NCBI GenBank assembly: GCA_022316685.1
Contig: JAKJHU010000536.1
Coordinates: 62,001-126,000 of the forward strand
DNA: 64,000 nucleotides
DNA from: Progne subis subis
Taxonomy: Eukaryota; Chordata; Aves; Passeriformes; Hirundinidae
Direction of reading: 5' to 3'
Shown: one piece after another, positions 46,959-59,881 of the stretch
Layout: each line of letters opens with the position of its first letter
Position numbering within the stretch: position 1 is the stretch's first letter
Translations under genes and position numbers: made by a program
The notes under the pieces: model-generated
What the model was told of the DNA's origin: nothing
The model's database searches: none
What the model saw: only the letters and a program-made list of their open reading frames with translations

Positions 46959-49816
46959 GTCTGTAAAGCCTCTCGCTTGCGCTGTTCGCATTGAGCATTT
47001 CTAAACCTTCATCCTCCTTTCCCTCTCTTTGCCTGAGATGTGTCTCTCTGCAATGCCCGCGCGCTCCCACTCTCCTTCGGTGGTTTCAGTTTCTGGTGCA
47101 GTTTAGGGACTTTGACTACCTCTGCCATTTATATTTGCGGCTGTGAATGCGGTCAATCAATTTTCTTGGAGATTTTCCCTTCGATTCCTGTTTCCTAAGA
47201 TTGATCTAGTTGACGTCTTTGTCAGCTGGGTGAATAACCCTGTTTCGGTATAGGACAGGCAAAGAAACACTTCCTGTGACATCCTGAACCACAAAGTTGC
47301 AGATGATTCCTAGCTCTTTTCTCTTTATCCTCCCATGTGTTGCAGGTGTGTTGCTGTAGAAATGGTAACTTTGGGGTGGGTGACTCTTATTTTCGAGGAA
47401 TTATTTACCTGATGACAGAGCGTTAGCACCGCTGTTTCACAAATGAAAGTTGTAGATTGTTCTTCCCTATTGAATATTCCCACCTTCGGCTGTGTGTCCT
47501 TCCGGATTTTGCAAAGGCTAGTGGAGAAATGGCAGCAGTAGTGGGATGGATAAATTGCATCCAGGCACGGTTTGTCCCGATCTTTGTAAAGTTCTTTTCT
47601 TACCCTGTAGAATGTGACTGTCAATTGTTTTACAGAGCACTGCTGCTTCATGGCAGACTTCTCTTAAAGGAAATCACGTTTGCAGTAGGATTTTTTCTTT
47701 TTTCAGTGAAATGTACGTGTTTTCACCAGAAAGTCTTGTTCCTTCACCTTCATGGTTATGTAGGAGAATGTTTGTCGTGTTTCGGGGTTCGGTTTCTGTA
47801 GAGCTGGGAGCCTAAGTGGGACAGGTTACTTATTGCAGGATTCCAGGCATCGTTTCTCCTTGCTGGTATTTTTCTTCAGGTTTTTGTTTATTTATTTTGT
47901 TGGTTTTTTGTATTTTTTTTCCCAATCCTAGGTGGTAGTTTCTTGTATTGAAGGCAGCAGTGAAGGTGCAGAGTGGGATATCAAAAGAAAAAAAGAAAAA
48001 AAGAAAGGGAAAACAGAAAAGTAAAATTGACAAGTGTAGGCTCAGTGAGGAGATTCTTGGTGTTCTACTTGTGCTGAGTAAAATATTGGAAATGTTTTGA
48101 AACTCCTCTCTTGTTTCATCACACATTCAGGTTCTACTCAGAATATTTGTCTACAAATATTTTCAGATTTTTTAGGAGTTGCTTTACTCCTGAAAATGAA
48201 AAGCTTCCTGGTCGTTCTTTCCGGAAGCAATGTCCATGGACCAGGTTTATAGTTGGGCAAAACCCCGTCGGTTAATGCTCTTGAGGTGCTGGGCTTCCAA
48301 AGGAGGTGTGGGGATCCGTGAATAGGAATTTACAGCTTGTTCCTGTGCCGTGTGCCTTCCCATCTTTTGAGGCATTGAGCAAATGCTTACACTACAGGAC
48401 GGATTTCTTTTGTTCAGACATTATTTAGCTGCAGCTAAGCCGCAGAATTGGATCTCCAAAAGCAAAACCCTCTGTTTGGCGGTTCAGAGCCTGGTTTGTA
48501 TTTGTATGTCCCTTGTCCCAAAGAGACATTCGCGTTTCGGTGGCTTTTGTTTTTATTTTGGAATGGATGGCCAAGTTCCCGGGCATGGCTGGTGCATGCT
48601 GTCCAAGAAAGAACTGTGTGATGGGGTAATGTGTGTAATCACGAGCTGTAGAGTTCCAGGTTCCAATGAACAATCTGAAAGTGATGGCTGGAGGATGTGA
48701 AACAACACAGGTCGATCCCGAGCATCCGAGGAAGTGCAGGTGCAAGCTTACAAAGTCCGTGAAGGGAGGTCAGTCCCTTGGACAATTCACTTTGAGCGGG
48801 GATCGTCATCACCGCATTTGGTGTGGTGGGGATTGGTAGACGAACGTCACTGGTGACATTGCAGTGAGCGTCGTTTTGGTTTATACAAAGGCAGAGACAA
48901 AATAAATCAAGCGAGATGATTTATTAAAGAAAACGTGGGTCCTGATGTAGCATCGATACCCGACTGTGACGGACAAAAGCTCTCTAACAGTTTAATGTTA
49001 GAAAGTGTGTGTTTATACACGGGCAGCGGGCAGCGTGCGGGATCGCTCCCAAATACTCACCGGAATTTACAGGTGATCACAGAGTCCTTTTATTTACAAA
49101 AGCATGGAATACCCCAAACACAAATGCATATTCATGACCCTGGTACATCCCATTCCCCGCTTCGTATGGTAATTAGCTCAAAGGCAATTAAGCATGCGTA
49201 GTTTGTTCTTTGGAATGGGTCGGTGGTCCTTTTCATGGGGAGGGGTCCCCAAAATGAGGGAGTAAGGAAATCTTCCTCGTTCTGACCTTTCTCCCTTTTC
49301 GATGCAAATGTGATCAATGAACCCTTGGTAGGACTCCTATGTCCTGCCTTCGTGACTGTTTCTGGGCAGAGGAGGCCTACACTTGTCTTATGTTCCTAAA
49401 AGGTATCGATCAGCTTCTGCATTCTTCATTATCAGCACAGCTAACCAAACATAAAGCTGACAAGTAATCAGTTATTCTAATACGGAAGAGTGATCCCAAA
49501 CCCACTTTCTCTTAGTTAATTACTACCTTTGAATTTCAGCAAAGCTTACCTATCTACTTTAGTTAATTTCAGCAAAGCTTATCTCTAACCAAGATTTTAA
49601 TCCCTCTAAAATCCTTAATTCTCTAAAGTTTCTGTCTCAAAGACAGCCGCAAAAGCTGTGCCATTCGTATCAGAAACGGGTGTTTTGAACGAATTCACGC
49701 AACACTCGTTGTAATATTCTCCAAGCCATCTTAAAAGAACTGTATCATAAACCAACATTCCAAGGATATTTTCCGATGCGGTAAACCAAATCAAATCACA
49801 GGAGTTCTCTGATTGA
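46959..49816 (+). other. B4-A4 spacer (B-to-A type)
   Basis: No gene is visible. It is a copy of the spacers after B1 and B2. The poly-A site here is an interrupted A/G tract (about 47988-48020). Confidence 0.8.
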
Positions 49817-49835
49817 CGTCTGATGGCGCTGAGGT
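49817..49835 (+). promoter_or_regulatory. CSE-like promoter element of A4
   Basis: CGTCTGATGGCGCTGAGGT, same as at A2, 426 bp before the ATG. Confidence 0.5.
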
Positions 49836-50242
49836 AAAAGATCAAAGACGAGATGTGCTGGAGACAAGCACAAGGCACATGTCCCCGCTGAACGGGAGCC
49901 CAGGACTCGGGGCCGGCGGTGTCACCCCCGAGAGCCTCCGGTGTGCGAGGCGGGCGGGCAGCGCTGGGCAGCGCTCGGTGCCTGCAGTGCCGGGAGGAGG
50001 CTGCGGGCGCCGCTGCTGACCGAGAGGAGCGAGAGGAGCTGGGAGCGCTCCCGGCAGCCCCGCCCGCTGCGGATCGGCTCGGTCACTCGATCGCGGTCTG
50101 TCTCGGCGGTGGTCGGCCTGCGATCATCCCCGCCGGGAGGAACTGTGCTGCGGAGAGACAGAGTGGCCGGCAGCAGCGGCTGTGAGAGGCAAGCCGGAGA
50201 GTGAGCGGGAATTGGAGCAGGATCGAGATTACCGCGACCGAG
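49836..50242 (+). promoter_or_regulatory. A4 5' UTR and proximal promoter
   Basis: Shared A-family leader, then a member-specific stretch (50090-50240) that differs from A1, A2 and A3. Confidence 0.6.
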
Positions 50243-52688
50243 ATGTGCGCGGCGGGGAGGCGCTGGGGCCGGCGGCAGCGAGCTCTGCTCTGCGCCGTCC
50301 TGCTGGCGGCGTGGGAGGCGGCGTGCGGGCAGCTGCGCTACTCGGTGCCCGAGGAGATGCCCAAGGGCTCCTTCGTGGGCGACGTGGCCAAGGACCTGGG
50401 GCTGCAGCTGCCGGAGATCCGAGACCGCGGCGCCCGCATTGTCTCTGAAGGTAGGACGCAGTATTTCGCTCTGCACAGGAAGACGGGACATTTAGTGACG
50501 GCGGAGAGGATCGACAGAGAGCAGCTGTGCGAGAGTGTGCAGCAATGCGTGCTGCGCTGTGAGCTGATAATAGAGGGGGAAATGAAGTTTTATGAAGTAG
50601 AAGTCAGTATCATAGACATTAACGACAACGCCCCGAGCTTCAAGGAAGTTGAGCTGGAAGAGAGAATAAGCGAGACTGCAGCCCCGGGGTCGCGGTTTCC
50701 CCTGCCAGACGCTCACGACCCGGACTCGGGCCGGAATTCCCTGCAGAGCTACGAGCTGAGCGGTGACGAGCACTTCTCGCTGGCCGTGCAGGCGGGCCCC
50801 GGCGGCGATCAGCGTCCCGAGCTGGTGCTGGCCAAGGCGCTGGACCGGGAGGAGGCGGCGTTTCACGAGCTGGTGCTGAGGGCGAGCGACGGCGGCGATC
50901 CGGCACGGACGGGCACGGCTCGGATCCATGTGACGGTGGTGGACGCGAACGACAACGCGCCCGTGTTCAGCCAGGCGGAGTACACGGTGCGTGTGCCCGA
51001 GGACGTGCCCGTGGGCTCTGTGCTTGTCACCGTCACGGCCACCGATGCGGATGAGGGGCTGAATGGGCACGTGAAATATACGTTTAAAAAAATAACAGAA
51101 AGAGCCTCTAACATATTTCTTCTGGACTCCGAGACTGGAGCGATCACTCTTTTGCGAAGCCTGGACTTCGAGGAAGGAGATACTTACGATCTGGAGGTGC
51201 AGGCACGGGACGGTGGAGACTTTTTCGACACTGCCAAAGTCACGATCACCGTGACAGACATAAACGATAATGCGCCAGTGATTTCAGTGAGGTCAGCGCT
51301 AAGTGAGATTTCTGAGGACGCCCCGTTGGGAACAGTGGTCGCCCTGCTACACGTGCAGGACCGGGACTCGGGGGCGAATGGCGAGGTGCACTGTTCGATC
51401 GACGGGGGCGTCCCGTTCCGGCTGCAGAGCTCACACGGCAGCTACTACAGCGTGGTGACAGCGAGGGAGCTGGACCGAGAGCAGGTGTCGGAGTACAACG
51501 TGACGGTGCGGGCGGCGGACGGCGGGTCGCCGGCGCTGCAGAGCAGCGCGGTGCTGGCGCTGCGGGTGCTGGACGTGAACGACAACGCGCCGGTGTTCGC
51601 GGAGGAGCGCTACAGCGCGCGGCTGGCGGAGAACAACGCGGCGGGCGCGCTGGTGCTGAGGGTGCTGGCGACGGACGCGGACTGGGGGCAGAACGCGCGC
51701 GTGCGGTACCGGCTGTGCGAGGGGCGGGTGCGGGGCGCGCCGCTGTCGTCGTACGTGTCGGTGCAGGCGGAGACGGGCGCGCTGTACGCGCTGCGCTCCC
51801 TGGACTACGAGCAGGTGCGCGAGCTGCAGCTGTGGGTGCTGGCGGAGGACGGCGGCGCGCCGGCGCTGAGCGGCAACGCGTCGGTGCGGCTGCTGATCGC
51901 GGACGAGAACGACAACGCGCCGCGGGTGCTGTACCCGCCGCCGGGCGCGGGCTCGGGCGGCGCGTGGTCGGGCGTGGAGCTGGCGCCGCGCGGGTCGGAG
52001 CCCGGCGCGCTGGTGGCCAAGGTGGTGGCGGTGGACGCGGACGCGGGGCAGAACGCGTGGCTGTCGTACGAGCTGGCCAAGGCCACGGAGCCGGGGCTGT
52101 TCCGCGTGGGGCTGCACAGCGGCGAGGTGCGCACGGCGCGCTCGCCGCTGGCCCGCGACGCGGCGCGCCACAGCCTGGTGGTGGTGGTGAAGGACCACGG
52201 GCGGCCGGCGCTGTCGGCCACGGCCACGCTCAGCGTGCTGCTGGCCGACAGCGTGGCCGAGCTGCTGGCCGAGCTGGGCGGCGCGGCCGAGGCGGCGGCG
52301 CCGGGCGAGCCGGCCGGCGGCCTGACGCGCTGGCTCGTGCTGGCCGTGGCCGCCGTTCTCCTGCCTCTTCCTCGCCTTCCTGCTGCTGCTGCTGGCGCTG
52401 CGCCTGCGGCGCTGGCGCCGCCGCCAGCTGCTGCCGCCCGCCGCCGCCGCCGCCTTGCGCGGCGTGCCCGTCTCGCACTTCGTGGGCATCGACGGCGTGC
52501 GCGCCTTCCTGCGCTCCTACTCGCACGACGTGTCGCTCACGGCCGACTCGCGCAAGAGCCACCTGCGCTTGTCCCGCGCCAGCTGCTGCGACACCCTCCC
52601 GGCCCGGCCGCTGCCCGACGAGCCCGAGCCGCTGCTCGGGGACGAGGATTCTGCTGCCGCCGGCCCCTCGGATCCCTCCGCTCCCTCG
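50243..52688 (+). CDS. A4: gamma-A-type protocadherin variable exon, one frameshift
   Basis: Open from the ATG to 52355, where one extra T in the membrane-span codons shifts the frame; without it the exon runs to CCCTCG|GTGAGT (donor 52689) in phase 0. The signal peptide is followed by [10 protein letters not shown]. Calcium motifs lie at residues 125 (DINDN), 234 (DANDN), 339 (DINDN), 444 (DVNDN) and 554 (DENDN). The membrane span starts near residue 697 and is Leu-rich. The tail carries [20 protein letters not shown] and an SDPSAPS end. The EC3 segment ([15 protein letters not shown]) is AT-richer than the rest and identical to that of A1. The single break inside an otherwise perfect exon is most likely an assembly error. 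Confidence 0.95.
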
Positions 52689-55600
52689 GTGAGTTCCTCT
52701 GGCCGCATCTTCTCCCTGGCCATTTCCCCCGATGCTTCCCTGCCCTTTGCCCGCTCTGTTCCCTGCCTTGTGCAAGGAGCTTTGCTGCCAAGGAAGGTCA
52801 CCTTTCGTTTCCCGACGCGCTGTGTTCTCGTGCAGATTCTTGCTGCGGGGACATGGACGTGGGCTCGGTGCCCAGTCTTATCTCGGTGGAAGCTGTGGCA
52901 GGAGGGAGGCTGCTCCTGGATGGTCATTTTTAGACCATGGCTATATTTTTTTATCAAGCGCCAGATTGTTTGTCATTGTGTTTCCAAGCCTGTGCCATTG
53001 GTTCTCCTTTTAACTTATTCTGAATGGATGAATGAAGTTCCTAAGTTATTAGGGAATGGATGTTAAGTTATCAGTAGGATGGGTTTCTTTCCTAAAGCAC
53101 GTGAGATTGCTTGGGTGAGGCTGTCTGAGTACTGTAACTTCACTTTTCATCATTCATTCTGCTCTCAGGATTTACGTTTCTCCATGACAATGCACGTTGG
53201 CCAGGAAATGTCTTGGCATTCGTCTATTCTGTCATCTTGGAGCCGCATGTAGAGCAATGGTCCAGGCAGCAGCTGGCCATTGACAGTGTCTGTCTGCCTG
53301 TCAGGAAGAGGAAAGAGAAACCTGAATGTTCTCCTTCAGATGGGTTTCCTGATGCGTGGTGCTTCCTGGGACAGGCTGTTCTTGAGCACAGGTGGACACT
53401 TCCCATTAAGGGTTGAGAGTTCTCTTCTCCATCTTGGGTGTGTGCTGTAAGAGGATGAGGGTGTCTTGGAGCAGATTCTGTGATACCTGGGCTTGTATCA
53501 GAGCTCTGGATCGGTCGTGCACTCAAGAACACTTTATTTCTGATAAGCAGAGAAGTCTCTTAGTGTCCATCCGTGTTCTGATCTTTTTTCTCTCTAAGTT
53601 TCTCCATCCAGATTTCCTCCACCACGCTTTCTGCTGATACTCCCCTGCCCTTTCCCTGCCGTGTTCCCTGGCTCGCCTGGGGGATTTTGTTTAAAAGCAA
53701 GGTGGAGTTTCCTCTGGTGACATTCTGAAGGCTGGTGCCCGTTGGTGTCATTGTGTAAGCACAGGGTCGTTCCTCAGCGCTCCAGTTAGTGAAGAAGGAA
53801 GGAAGGAGGGAGAAGGCTGCTGCTGGCAGAGGCTGTTTGTGAGGTCGGAAGTTTGGGTATTTATCAGGTTCCCGGTGTTCTTCCCCTGTGTCAGCAGTGC
53901 TGTGTAGAATCCGTGTTCCTGTCAGTGTCTGATCTTCTGAAGGGATGTGTCACGTTGGTAAGAAATACAACTTTTTAGCAGGCTCTTGTGTCTTCCCAAC
54001 AGCAGCTGTGCTTGAACAGGCTGAATGTGTGCTGAACAAAATGCTGGTGGCTTTGTGTGGAACTTCTCTGCACGTTGCTGTCAGTCTTTATCATTCTCCA
54101 TGATCCACAGAGGAGGACAGGAGAGAAAGATTTTGTGTCATCCATGCTTTGATCTTTGTCCCCAGCAGAGGATTGGGCCAAGCAACAAGTGTTCCTTGAT
54201 GCTGTCTGTCTGTCTGTCATGGAGATGAAGGATGCTCTTGAAGCTGTGACTCTTTGAAAAGCCTGTGTGGGGCTGCGTGTGGAGGAGGAAATGCAGGAGG
54301 AAATGGCAGAACTGATTTGGGTTGTGTGCTTTTCTTGTTTTTTAAAGTAGAGGTGTGTCAAATGGAGCTGGGTGAGCCTTGGCTGTGAAATATTTAGCAT
54401 GGCAAGAGAGTTGCCTGGGTGGGAAGGGAGAGATTCAAGGTGCAGCGGGAGATATAAGGCGGGCATAATTCCCCCTGTGCAGATATTCTGTGACTCAGTC
54501 TGTGTCTGAAGCCTGCTGGGCTCTTTCCTTTTGGACCTATGAGGTGTCTTCACAGAACTTCAATGAGGAGGCAAATGCAACTTGCATAGCACAGAGAAGT
54601 GAAGATAGCTCTGTGAAATGAGTGGTGTTCATTAGAGTGGTCTGGGGAGCTGGGCCTCCCCTGTCAGGTGTTTTTAAGATGTGTGGGTGGAAGAACCGCA
54701 TGGATGATGTGAAGGGTTGGAAATCTGAGTCCTGTGAGCTGAGTGTGGATGTCTGCTGAAAGACTCCAGGGAATGATTTCCTCCATTCCCTGTCCAGTTC
54801 CTATCTCTAGTATGAGGCAATGTGAGGTTTTTCTTCTCAGAGGAACTGTCTAGAAGATATGTATTGCAGCTGCATGGAGAACCCTGGGATGTTCTAACTA
54901 AGTATTTGCACAGCATCATAATTGTGTCACTAAAAGCTTCATGTTGTACTTATGAAAGATGCCGTATGGGAAGATCAAGGTATGTATGTGGTGCCTATAG
55001 ACAACGTTATTAATCATCTACTCTGAGTTCTATGATCCAGAAGAGTGTTGTGAGCTCCTCAGTTGTGCAGGTGATGACTTTGTGTGTCACTGTTCTGATG
55101 ATCTGAAGAAGGTTCCTTCTTGTGTGTAGGTAAAAAGAGAGAGACTTCCCTCGACGTGTTTCTTTAAAATGTCTCTGTCAGAAATGCTTTTCTTGTGCCA
55201 TGGCTAGGGTGAGAACTCAAATATTCTCCGTGGTAAGGAGATGCTGTGTGAGCAGCTTTCCATCTGGTGGAGTGTCTAAATTGGGAAGATCTGTGCGAAG
55301 CACGTGGGCTGTGAAGGGCCAGGGGGAGTGTTGGGGTGTGGTGTGTGAGGAGGCACTGCTGGAGACATGGCATGTGTTTTGTTGGTGCCCAGGGCTATTG
55401 CTGGCCTTGTGAACACGAGTCAGGAGGAGTCTCATGGTTTGATGTTGTGTGCTTGGGGCTCAAATGGCCCACTTTGGGTTGGGTCCTCTTTGGACTCCAG
55501 AGTGGTGGGCACACATGCTGTGAGGAGTCCATGTGCTGAAGAGCGGTGATGTTGCCTTGGAGCTGACACTTGGCTGGCTGGGTCTTTGACAGAGCTGGTG

Positions 55601-56044
55601 ACCATTTATTGCCCACATGACATTTTACACTTGTTCAAATAATTGGGAGGAAGAGAATAATCTTAGTTGTGGTGCTTGGGATCTGAGAAGCTGTGCACAC
55701 AGCTTTTCTTCTACGGACGTTCGTAGGCAAACTTTGCTTTCCTGTTGTGTTTGGACAGAGAGAAGAAGTCTGTCTATCCTGAGACAGGGCCGCTGCTGGA
55801 GCTCACTGTGACAGAGTCCGAAATGAATGAATGGATTGTGTCAAGTTCTATTTGTCCTAGCAGTCAGATGAGGCCCACAGCTGAGGTTCCAAGCTCTTTC
55901 TTTATCTTTCTCTGCAAGGAAATGACTGTCTGGGGTGAGCTCCTGTGTGAGGCCTCCTGTGCATCTGTTACAATCGAGTTTCCTGTGCTGTGTATATACT
56001 ACAGCTGACAGGATCTGAGATGTGAGGCCGTGATTGACACTCTC

Positions 56045-56132
56045 CTGACGTGGGCAGATACATCTTCCACCAGACCAGGTTGCTCGTAGCACCTCCCAGC
56101 CTGACCTTGAATATTTCATTAAAGACATACAA
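56045..56132 (-). mobile_element. Truncated CR1 LINE 3'-end fragment
   Basis: The inner remnant of the reverse-oriented CR1 at 26521-26690; its outer part was lost with the 278-bp segment. Confidence 0.6.
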
Positions 56133-56942
56133 CTTCATGAATATATGTTTCCCCAAGGTGTTGTTTTCTCTGTGGCCAAGATACAACCAAAATGTTGGTA
56201 TATGTTGATGGTGAACCTGAAGGCTGTGAATGCAGAGTGAGGAGGGTGAGAGCTCAGTTCTGTGCCAGGAAAAGCGGTGAATCTGTGTGGGTTTGGCTGA
56301 GAAATGGTTTGATTTGCTGCTTGGTGCCAAAGCCAGAGCCATTTCTGTTCTGTTCTCATCCTGCTTTCTCTCTCATCAAGGACAATGACCTCAACAGTAA
56401 CCGTTCCTGTAGAACCATAATTCTTGTCTAGAACAGCTAATTAATCCTGTGTGAAACCTCCATTATCCATCTGTATTTCTGTGCAACATTGCAGTGTAGA
56501 ATTTCTTCAGAGCTGTAATTGCACTTTCACTCAGGCCTTTGTTTCCAGGTTGGGTTGCAGCTCATTTTCACAATTCTCATCAGTACTTTTAAATTTGGGA
56601 ATTGTGCCTGTCATTTTCCAGTAAATCCGTATCCAGCCACCTAGGAAAGAGTTGTGTGTGTGTGGGAAAACAGGAAGAATGGGAAGCAGGAGCAGTAAGA
56701 GAATCTGTTCTAATTTGTCAGGAGATGTAACTTGAGAAAGAGGCGGATGAGAAGCTGTTTAAAGTGCTGGTTTCATAACTGTGCAAGGTGAGCAGGCCAT
56801 GCAGTAGAAAAGTTGCTGAGGACAGGACTAATTGTTCAAATGAAGGCCCCTGTCCTGCTGTCCAGTGTAAGTCTTTAGGGCCACACTTGCAGCCTGAGAC
56901 CTGAGTGACTTCTCGGTGCTCTCAGGGATGAATTTGAAGGCC

Positions 56943-56975
56943 AAGGCCTAGAACCAAGGCCTAGAACCAAGGCCT
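56943..56975 (+). repeat. Tandem 13-mer AAGGCCTAGAACC, 2.5 units
   Basis: Duplicate of the repeat at 27490-27522, same unit number. Confidence 0.8.
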
Positions 56976-57540
56976 TCACTGTGAGCATCTCTGAGAGCTT
57001 GTTGTCTTCTAATGCTTCCCTGCCTTATCTGATTCATGGTCTGGGGTTTTCTGCAGGCTTTTCTTTTTCATTTCTTTCCCCCCTTGATTTACTCTGTATG
57101 TGGGTACACTTACAGTTATCAACAACCTATCTTTTTTAGAACTGTATGGAGTGTTCCTGGCTCTTGTTGCAGTGGGAGTGGAAGGCAGGAGATGTGAGAG
57201 TGACTTTGTGTTCTGTTCCTGCTGGGAGAAATAGATGGAAATATGACTTTAGTAGAGGTTGCATCTGTGTGGTGGAGAAGAGCAGGTGATAAAGACAGAG
57301 GAGGAGATTTCCCTCTGAGGCAAATGGTTTGATGAGCCATTGTCCCCTTGGATGACTGCTGATCTTTTAGGATGGTTGTTTATCAACTGTGTGCTTTAGA
57401 ATCCTTCAGTTCCTTATCATGATGGTGGTGAGCAGACAAATGTACCTCCCTTGTGGGTGTGGCTGCAGTGAACTATCATCTCATGATCAATTGGACCAGA
57501 GAGGAGATGGCCACAAGCAAAACCTCCCAGCTGCATGGCG

Positions 57541-57560
57541 CAGAAGAAGAAGAAGAAGAG
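57541..57560 (+). repeat. (AGA)n microsatellite
   Basis: Duplicate of the repeat at 28078-28096. Confidence 0.8.
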
Positions 57561-58019
57561 AGGGGAGCTGTGTGTGTGAGGCTGGAGAAGAAGTCGGTCA
57601 TTCCCTTGCGCTTGTCCTTTGTCATAGATAACACAGGCCCGTGCCTGATGGAGGGCAGTGTGATTGGCGTTGCTTCTGTGGAGCAAGTGAGAGCTACAAA
57701 ATGTTATTGCATCTGTTCATTTCTCTGTGTTCCTGACTCTTGCACTGCTTGTTGTCATGAGCTCAGCCTGAGCGTGTCTGATCCTGTGTGGAAGGTCCTC
57801 CTCTGTCCCGATTGCCCGAGTGCAGGTGCAGTTCCCACACGCACCTGTGATGTTTCCAGCTGTACAGAGGAAGGGTTTCATCAGCACAGGGGTGCTCACC
57901 CAGGAGCACTTTGTCATGTCGTGTAATAATGCAGAAACATCTCTGCTGCGGTGGTCAAAGTGCAGAGCAGCCACCCAGCCCAGCCAAGGTTTCCATGAAC
58001 AGATCAGGGGCCAGGGGGG

Positions 58020-58720
58020 GAACCTGTGCAGTGTCCCCCACATCATCACGCGGAGGAACATGCTGGGCAATCCTCTGGAGGCTGTTAAATGGCTGAGGAA
58101 CAGGCTGCACACTCATCTCCAAAGAGTTATTGGCGGTGGCTCCACGTCCAGCTGGAAAGCAGTAACTTGTGTTGTCCCTCAAGGGTCCTTGCTGGGACCA
58201 GGACTGTTTAGTACCTCCATGGAGAATGGGATCGAGTGCACCTGAGAACATTTGCAGCTGCCAGCAGTGTGAGTTGATTCCCCAGAGGGCAGAGATGCCA
58301 GCGAGGGATGGGCTGGAGCAGTGGCCCCGTGCAACCCTCAGGAAGGTGAACAGGGCAAAGTGCAAGGTCCTGCAGCCGGGTTAGGGGCAATCCCCAGTTT
58401 GAACAGAGAGCAGGGGACAGGGAAGCGCTTAGCAGAGAAGAACTTTGGGTTCTTGGTGCGTGACAAGATGGGACACGAGCCGCCCATGGGCACCTGCTGC
58501 TCCGATTGTGTCCTGCACTGCACACCAAGTTTTGTGCCTGGCAGGTCGAGGGAGATCCTTCCCCCTCTAAACGCTTTTTGTGAGACCATGGACTGCATGC
58601 AGATCCTGGGCCAGTGTCCCAAATGGACATGCTAGAGTCCCTAGGGATCATGGAATTGATCTGAGGGTTGGAACATCTCTGCTGTGCAGAAGGACTGAAG
58701 GAGCTTAGGTCTTCAAGCAT
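58020..58720 (+). mobile_element. Degenerate CR1 LINE fragment, copy of that before B3
   Basis: Same reverse-transcriptase remnant (STSSWKAVTCVVPQGSLLGP), duplicated with the block. Confidence 0.75.
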
Positions 58721-59410
58721 GGAGAAATGATACCTCTGTGATGCCTTTTCAAATTATTTCGCTTTATCAATTTTAAATCAGCCTATAAGGATATATGGAC
58801 AGGCCCTTTTACAAGGGCTAGTGGTCATCGGACAGCAGAGGAAGTGTTTTTAACCTAAAAGAAGTGAGGTTTTCGATTAGGAGAAAGCTTTGCAGTGTGG
58901 GTTGTGAGAAAATGGAGCATATTGCCCAGAGAGTTTTGGATATGCCTCCAACAGTCAAGTCTAGGAGAAAGTGTTCCTGCTCGATGGCAGAGGTGTGGAT
59001 TAAATGGACCTTTAAAGAAAAGTTGAAGTGTGAAACTGAACACATTGTTTAGCTCTTTGAAGCACTCAGCGTTGCTTGCACTTCTCACTGTCAGGTTGCT
59101 CAGCTATGGAGATGCAGATGAAAACAACTTAATGAGTCATAAACAAAAGAGTAAATGTTTTTCTGCTGTCTTGGCATGGGGGTTGCTTACAGTGCTCTGA
59201 GGCTGATTTATAGCTCCGATTAATTCATCCCAGTTAATGAAGGGACAAGTCAAGAGATGTGACAAAGTTCGAAAAAACTCTTTAATCGTCCCTAAAATTG
59301 ATGGTTTATTCACGGCAGTAGATGTGCCGTGATCTTATTAAAAAGAGCTAATTCCATTTTTCCTGCCCTTCATGAATGTCTGCTTCCCACTGTTCACTTG
59401 TGACTGGAAA

Positions 59411-59431
59411 GGATGCGCTAAAAGCAGCGGA
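59411..59431 (+). promoter_or_regulatory. CSE-like element of B5
   Basis: GGATGCGCTAAAAGCAGCGG, identical to that of B3, 471 bp before the ATG. Confidence 0.4.
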
Positions 59432-59494
59432 GAGCACATCTGAGATGGAAGCGGCGTGGAACTCGAATGAAGCCGGTGCCGGTGCTGTTGGTGT

Positions 59495-59881
59495 TGGCCG
59501 CGGCGGAGAGAGGCCGTGTGCCGGTGGCGCCCCGAGCCCCGCCCCAAGCCGGGCCCCGTTGAGCGCGGCCATCGGGCGGCTGCAGCGGCGTCGCGGCGCC
59601 TCCGGGTGCCGCTGTTGGCCGGCGCCGAGCGGCGCTGGATCCGCGGCCGCCGCAGCGTCCTGCCCCCGCAGGCTGCTCGCTCGCCCGGCGCCGGCCACAG
59701 CGGCAGCGGCAGCGGCAGCGGCGGAGGGCGGCGCTGGGCGCGGAGCGGCGGCGTCCGAGGCGGCCCGAGCGGCCCGGCTGCGCGGCGGCGGCCCGAGCGC
59801 TGTGCGGCGAGAGCGGCCGCGAGGGAGGCAGGGCAGCGGCGGGAGCGGTGCGGGAGCGCGGCGAGCGCTGCGGGCCGGAGA
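59495..59881 (+). promoter_or_regulatory. B5 GC-rich promoter-proximal region and 5' UTR
   Basis: Shared B-family leader with GC box and four CAGCGG units, under a B3-type upstream flank. Confidence 0.65.

Larger units (their letters stand above)
52689..59494 (+). other. A4-B5 spacer (A-to-B type, 6.8 kb class)
   Basis: No gene is visible. It is a near-identical copy of the A2-B3 spacer, lacking the 278-bp block. From about 58740 onward small indels relative to the A2-B3 copy become frequent, mostly extra bases. Confidence 0.8.
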
